From NCBI RefSeq assembly GCF_041435355.1, contig NZ_CP108442.1, positions 7,190,501 through 7,254,500 on the forward strand: DNA of 64,000 bases. The letters run 5' to 3'. The notes under the pieces were generated by a model. That model was given only the letters and a program-made list of their open reading frames with translations, was not told the DNA's origin and did not search any database. Position 1 is the first letter of the stretch; the number at the start of each line of letters is the position of its first letter. This stretch comes from Streptomyces sp. NBC_01276. Its GTDB lineage: Bacteria > Actinomycetota > Actinomycetes > Streptomycetales > Streptomycetaceae. The position numbers and the translations under genes were made by a program. Shown here in pieces: positions 60,114 to 64,000 of this stretch.

Positions 60114-60454
60114 TCATCCCACAGATGTACGCGGGCGCGCCGCGCCCCTGCCCTTCTGGTGCCCGGGGGCCTTCGGGTCCCCGACCAGGCTGGGGTTGGA
60201 GAAGTGCACCCGGGTCTCCCGGCCGTCAGCCGTCGACGTCCCGGAGTTCCCTCCAGTTGCCGAGCAGTTCGCCGGGCGGCGAGTGGAAGAGGCCCGGCGG
60301 GTAGCTTCTCGTCGAGCTGATCGGCCGTGCACCACTTCACCACGGGGTTGATCCCGGCGCCGAATCCCGCGGGCGGGGCGGTGAAGGCGCGCCGTACCTG
60401 CTCGGTGGTGGGCCTTCCTTCCCCGGCGAATAGCCCGGTGCGGCCGTTCAACAC
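60114..60454 (-). pseudogene. Likely frameshifted remnant of an unidentified gene
   Basis: The strand opposite the two-component system, in the 482-bp gap 60049-60529, reads like protein in pieces: VLNGRTGLFAGEG, then TAPPAGFGAGINPVVKW and CTADQLDEKLP in one frame from GTG 60454; LFHSPPGELLGNWRELRDVDG in the next frame after a shift near 60292, ending at TGA 60226; and GRETRVHFSNPSLVGDPKAPG in a third. Lys, Asn and Ile use is unlike random GC-rich DNA. I do not recognise the family. The gap otherwise holds the promoters of the flanking operons. Confidence 0.45.
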
Positions 60455-60529
60455 GAGGGCGCGGTTAGAGTACTGGGCGGTCCGCGGGGGACGGGCCGGG
60501 TGTGCGGGGCGGATGAGGGGGAGGGTGCG

Positions 60530-61396
60530 GTGGGCTGGCTGACGGGGGTGGCGCTGGCGTCGGCGGGCGCGGCGGCCGTGGTCGCGCTCTGCCTGGGGGT
60601 CGCGCTGGCGCGGACCCGGCGTGCGCACCGGGCGGCCCGGGGGGAGCACGGCTGGCTGCTGGAGCGGGAGCGCGAGAGCGCCGCCCGCGGCGCGGTCGAC
60701 GCGGAACGGGCCAGGATCGCCGCCGAACTCCACGACATCGTCAGTCACAACGTGAGCCTGATGATCGTGCAGGCCGGGGCGGCCCGCGAGGTGCTCGCGA
60801 CCATGCCGCAGGAGGCAGCGGCCGCGATGAGCGCGGTGGAGAACGCCGGCCGGAACACCATGACCGAGCTGCGCCACCTCCTCGGCCTGCTCGCGCCCGC
60901 CCAGGACGGTGAGGACGAGCCCTACGGGGGCGTCGCCGAGCTGACCCCGCAGCCGAGCCTGAGCCGGCTGAGCCCGCTCATCGACAAGATCGCCTTCGCC
61001 GGGCTGCCGGTGGACGTACGGATCTCCGGCGAGCCGCGGCCCCTCCCGGCGGGGATCGACGTGACGGCGTACCGGATCATCCAGGAAGCGCTGACCAACG
61101 CGCTCAAACACGGGGACGGGGTGAAGGCCGAGGTGACGGTGCGGTACGCGGACAGTGCCTTGCGGGTGGAGGTGCTCAGCGGCGGCCCGAGCGTGCTGAC
61201 CGCCGACGCGGGCGCGGACGACGGCGGGGCCCGCGCGGGCGGGCGGCCCGGCGGGCAGCCGAAGGCCGAGGGGACCGGTCGGGGGCTCCTGGGCCTTCGG
61301 GAACGCGTCGCCGTCTACGGGGGCGACCTCGATGCCCGCCGCCGCCTAGGCGGCGGGTTCCGGGTCCGCGCGCGCCTTCCCCTGGACCGGCCGTGA
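60530..61396 (+). CDS. Sensor histidine kinase, NarL-type (HisKA_3)
   Basis: The 288-residue protein has one N-terminal membrane helix (LASAGAAAVVALCLGVALA), a dimerisation/phosphoacceptor domain with ELHDIVSHNVSLMIVQ (His68), and an HATPase domain with YRIIQEALTNALKHG (N-box) and GTGRGLLGLRERV. The small outer domain suggests it senses a membrane signal or works with the transporter. GTG 60530 is preferred over GTG 60500 because GGGGGAGGG precedes it. It overlaps the response regulator by 4 nt and is divergent from the ABC exporter. Confidence 0.92.
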   Translation: MGWLTGVALASAGAAAVVALCLGVALARTRRAHRAARGEHGWLLERERESAARGAVDAERARIAAELHDIVSHNVSLMIVQAGAAREVLATMPQEAAAAMSAVENAGRNTMTELRHLLGLLAPAQDGEDEPYGGVAELTPQPSLSRLSPLIDKIAFAGLPVDVRISGEPRPLPAGIDVTAYRIIQEALTNALKHGDGVKAEVTVRYADSALRVEVLSGGPSVLTADAGADDGGARAGGRPGGQPKAEGTGRGLLGLRERVAVYGGDLDARRRLGGGFRVRARLPLDRP

Positions 61397-62103
61397 CGGC
61401 GGCCGCACCCGGGCCCCGGGTGCTGATAGCCGACGACCAGGAACTCGTGCGCACCGGCTTCCGGCTGATCCTGACGGCCCGGGGGATCGAGGTGGCCGGG
61501 GTGGCCGCGGACGGGGTCGAGGCGGTGTCGATGGCGCGGAGCCTGCGCCCCGACGTGGTCCTGCTCGACATCCGGATGCCGCGCATGGACGGTCTGGAGG
61601 CCGCCCGCCGGATCATGGCCGAACTCCCCGGCTGTCGCGTCATCATGCTGACCACCTTCGACCTCGACCAGTACGTCTACGCCGCCCTCGCGGCCGGGGC
61701 CAGCGGGTTCCTGCTCAAGGACGTCACCCCCGAACACCTGGCGGCCGCCGTACGGCTGGTGGGGACAGGCGATGCCCTGCTCGCGCCCTCCATCACCCGC
61801 CGCCTGGTCGAGCGGTGCGCCCCGGCCGCCGGCCCGTCCGCGAACGCCGCGGCCGGGGGCCCGGCGCCGCACCGGGACCTGGCCGCGCTGACCCCGCGCG
61901 AGCGGGAGGTGCTGACCCTGATGGGCCACGGGCGGTCCAACGGCGAGCTGGCGGGGGAGCTGACGCTCAGCGAGGCCACCGTGAAGACCCACGTGGCGAG
62001 GATCTTCGCCAAACTCGGCCTGCGGGACCGGGCCCAGGCCGTGGTCCTCGCCTACGAGACGGGGCTGGTCACCCCGGGATCGGCCGACGGCCCTCCGGTG
62101 TAG
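61393..62103 (+). CDS. Response regulator, NarL/FixJ (REC-LuxR)
   Basis: The 236-residue protein has a receiver domain (LIADDQELVRTGF with Asp14-Asp15, phosphoacceptor Asp59 in VVLLDIRMP, and Lys in LLKDVTPEHL) and a LuxR-type HTH (LTPREREVLTLMGHGRSNGELAGELTLSEATVKTHVARIFAKLGL). It is the cognate partner of the histidine kinase; GTG 61393 overlaps the kinase stop (GTGA). The likely target is the divergent ABC exporter operon. Confidence 0.94.
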   Translation: MTAAAPGPRVLIADDQELVRTGFRLILTARGIEVAGVAADGVEAVSMARSLRPDVVLLDIRMPRMDGLEAARRIMAELPGCRVIMLTTFDLDQYVYAALAAGASGFLLKDVTPEHLAAAVRLVGTGDALLAPSITRRLVERCAPAAGPSANAAAGGPAPHRDLAALTPREREVLTLMGHGRSNGELAGELTLSEATVKTHVARIFAKLGLRDRAQAVVLAYETGLVTPGSADGPPV

Positions 62104-62124
62104 CGGCCCCGCCGGGCGTCCCCC

Positions 62125-63648
62125 TCAGGGCATCGAATCCCGCATCACCGCGAGCGGGAGGGCCGGGTGGGCCGCCGCGGCCTCCACCACCTGCCAGTCC
62201 GGGTCGTCCAGCAGGCGGGGCAACTCCCGTGCGGGCAGTGCAGGATGGGCGGCGGCGTGCCGGCGGGCCCTGACGTCGGCCAGGCAGCCGAGCAGCGCGG
62301 GCCCCGTGGCGTTCGGATGCCGCGCCACGGCCCGCAGCACTCCCAGCACCGGCGGATCGTGGCGGACCAGTTCCTCCAGCAGGGCGCCCGGGGCGTCCGG
62401 GTTGGCGGCGACCTGCGCCAGGACCGCCACGCCGTGCCGCGCCGCCATCGCGCGCAGCCGGTCCTCGCCCAGGCCCGGGTGGGAGGCGACGGCCTTGACC
62501 ACCTTCGCGTCAGGATCGGCGGCGAGGGCGTCGCGGACCGCGGGCGGCAGATCGCGCCGCCGCGCCACGAGCGCCCGTACGCCCGCCTCGGCCGAGGCCG
62601 CCAGCCGGTCGACCTCGGCCTCCGTCGCGGCGGCGATCCGGGGCAGCGGCTCCCGGCCGGCCCGCGCCCGGCCGACCGGCCCGGCCAGTAGGTCGAGTGG
62701 CAGGCGGGGGTGGCGGATCAGGCGGGACAGCACCTCCGGGTCCCGGACGCCGGCGAGTTCGCGGATCACCGCCTCACCGGTCCCGGGATTGCCGGCCAGG
62801 GCCCACAGGACCCCGGGCATCGGGTCGCGGGCGAGTTCCGCGTACACCCGCTGAGGCAGACCGGCCCGTGCGGCCACGCGCTCGCGCAGCAGCATCGAGG
62901 GGTCGCCGGCGAACCGGGCCACGTCATCGGCGGGAGTCGAGGGGTTGGCCAGGGCGGCCTGCCGCGTGTCCTGGACGGTGGACCGGTGGGAGCCGTCGCA
63001 GGCGGCTCCGCTGCGGACGTAGGGCTGCCACCAGCGCAGTTCCGGGTCCTTCTCGCAGACGGAACACTCGGACGCCGGGGGCAGTCCCTCGCCGGTGAGC
63101 AGCGCGGAGAGCAGGGCCGGGGGCACCGCCTCGTTCTCGTTGAGGGCGGTCATCAGGCGCACCTCGGCGTGCGGATGCGCGGCCAGCAGGGCCGCCGTTG
63201 CCGGGTCCGGGGTCCCGTACAGCGCGAGGCCGCTCACCACGTCGAGCTGGTGGTCGGCGGCCAGCAGGGCGGCGACCTCCGGCGGCAGACCGGGGCAGAA
63301 GGCCAGCTTCCGCCGGCGGTCGGAGTCGGTGTCCGTGACGAGGAGAGCGGGCCAGTGCGGCAGGCCCAGGCCCTCGTCGAGCAGGGCGAGGGCGGCGTCC
63401 GGCAGGGCCCGCGGATCGATGTCGTCGGCGCGGAGCACCCCCCGGCGGACCGGCCCGACGGCCAGGATCCCCCGGTGGGCGGCCAGGGCCAGGGCCTGCT
63501 CACGGCTCAGGTCCGCCCGGTCGGAGAGGGCGGAGTCCACCCAGCCGCCCTCCTCGGCGCCCTCCCCGACGGCGAAGGCGACCAGCCGGGCGACGAACGC
63601 GGGCGGCAGCGCCGGATTGGCGGCGAGCCCTTGCAGCAGGTGCCTCAC
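62125..63648 (-). CDS. LRV (leucine-rich repeat variant) repeat protein with CxxC...CxxxH insert
   Basis: The 507-residue protein is built of about 24-residue helical repeats with the LRV pattern: a N-P-x-x-P or H-P-x-L-P turn followed by two short helices (for example AANPALPPAFVARLVAF, AAHPALPARELPRLLDD, ASHPGLGEDRLRAMAAR). A break at about 190-225 contains C195-x2-C198-x18-C217-x3-H221, a possible metal site; the founding LRV protein carries an Fe-S cluster. Function is probably scaffolding or protein binding. GTG 63648 overlaps the LysR stop (GTGA), so they are translationally coupled. Confidence 0.83.
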   Translation of the reverse strand: MRHLLQGLAANPALPPAFVARLVAFAVGEGAEEGGWVDSALSDRADLSREQALALAAHRGILAVGPVRRGVLRADDIDPRALPDAALALLDEGLGLPHWPALLVTDTDSDRRRKLAFCPGLPPEVAALLAADHQLDVVSGLALYGTPDPATAALLAAHPHAEVRLMTALNENEAVPPALLSALLTGEGLPPASECSVCEKDPELRWWQPYVRSGAACDGSHRSTVQDTRQAALANPSTPADDVARFAGDPSMLLRERVAARAGLPQRVYAELARDPMPGVLWALAGNPGTGEAVIRELAGVRDPEVLSRLIRHPRLPLDLLAGPVGRARAGREPLPRIAAATEAEVDRLAASAEAGVRALVARRRDLPPAVRDALAADPDAKVVKAVASHPGLGEDRLRAMAARHGVAVLAQVAANPDAPGALLEELVRHDPPVLGVLRAVARHPNATGPALLGCLADVRARRHAAAHPALPARELPRLLDDPDWQVVEAAAAHPALPLAVMRDSMP

Positions 63649-64000
63649 CGGCCCACCTCCACGCCGGTCGGTGTGGCCGCGCCGGTGCCGGGGCCGGACT
63701 CGGGGCCGGACCCCGGGCCGGAGCCGGTGCCCGCGCCGGAGGCCGCCCCCGAGTCGGCCGCCGCCGCTTCGCGCAGGGCGTCCCGCAGGGCGGCGGCGAG
63801 CGGGTCGAGGGGGGTGCGGCGCGGGGTCGCCACCCCGATGTGGCGGGCCGGGCGCGGTGGGGCGAGGGCCACCGGGGCCGATCCGGCGGCCGGGGCCAGC
63901 GCGATGCGGGGGATCAGGGAGACCCCGACGCCCGCCCCGACCAGGGTCTGGGCGAAGAAGTAGTCGGTGGTCGACGCGGCGACGCGGGGCTCGAACCCGG
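63645..64000 (-). CDS. C-terminal part of a LysR-type regulator (5' end outside window)
   Basis: About 117 codons are present. They encode the end of a LysR substrate-binding domain (TTDYFFAQTLVGAGVGVSLIPRIAL, then RHIGVATPRR and PLDPLAAALRDAL), followed by a Gly/Pro/Ser-rich tail. The DNA-binding part lies beyond position 64000. It overlaps the LRV gene by 4 nt, so the two share a transcript. Confidence 0.82.
   Translation of the reverse strand, partial: GFEPRVAASTTDYFFAQTLVGAGVGVSLIPRIALAPAAGSAPVALAPPRPARHIGVATPRRTPLDPLAAALRDALREAAAADSGAASGAGTGSGPGSGPESGPGTGAATPTGVEVGR

Noticed and set aside
57035..61111. A continuous 1358-codon minus-strand frame covering the FtsX gene and beyond
   Set aside because: Upstream of GTG 59341 it reads through the ATPase gene and the intergenic gap in a wrong frame; the 4-nt overlap with the ATPase stop fixes the true start.
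62104..62124. Possible terminator between the response regulator and the LRV gene
   Set aside because: The 21-bp convergent gap is GC-rich but contains no clear stem; any hairpin would need sequence from inside the genes.

Overview
The window is very GC-rich, with G/C at almost every third codon position, GTG/TTG starts, GGAGG-type ribosome binding sites and many 1-4 nt stop/start overlaps. Together with a subtilisin-inhibitor-like protein, TIGR04222 and HGxxPAAW-like proteins, an ECF42-type sigma factor with its DGPF partner and a P450-ferredoxin pair, this points to a Streptomyces or close relative, in a chromosomal, accessory-rich stretch. No rRNA, tRNA, CRISPR array, transposase or integrase was seen.

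Layout. 1-7.5 kb: mixed single genes (sirtuin, GNAT, protease inhibitor, cNMP-binding protein, secreted GH5, ankyrin/HAD pair, secreted protein). 7.9-10.6 kb: a large secreted propeller/Fn3/LamG/DNRLRE protein, followed by a strong hairpin and seven copies of a 10-bp repeat. 10.7-18 kb: regulators (two MerR), two SDRs, an MFS exporter, a lipoprotein and a peptidoglycan-binding protein. 18.1-25.2 kb: an RNA-repair island. It has a DraRnl/Rnl5-like RNA ligase and, further on, a coupled two-gene operon encoding an RNA ligase-kinase and a four-part MJ1316/EEP/2H-phosphoesterase/nucleotidyltransferase fusion. 25.3-38 kb: a second lipoprotein of the same type, NUDIX, SRPBCC, SDR, TIGR04222, methyltransferase, DEAD-box helicase, MarR with operator, cold-shock protein, a DUF1304-TetR operon with operator, a P450-ferredoxin operon and a thioredoxin-fold protein without CxxC.

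38.3-40.4 kb holds two overlapping genes for diverged AlkB-like 2-oxoglutarate/Fe(II) oxygenases. 40.7-43.8 kb: the DGPF-ECF42 sigma pair, then a convergent stand-alone condensation-domain protein. 43.9-52.2 kb: a MacB/FtsX-type export locus with two >1000-residue permeases, one ATPase carrying an AbrB-like tail, and a second ATPase encoded divergently. 52.2-57.0 kb: disrupted genes, namely a STAS protein with a G7 frameshift, a decayed coiled-coil gene, and an nSTAND1-WD40 protein (14 repeats) with an apparent frameshift. 57.0-62.1 kb: another FtsX/ATPase exporter, divergent from a histidine kinase/response regulator pair. The window closes with an LRV-repeat protein overlapped by a LysR-type regulator that runs off the end.

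The two most interesting units are the RNA-repair island and the AlkB-like oxygenase pair. The ligase-kinase and the fusion together encode a plausible complete set of RNA end-healing and sealing activities. The clustered frameshifts at 52-57 kb (and 60.1-60.5 kb) may be real decay or homopolymer errors in the assembly; raw reads would decide.
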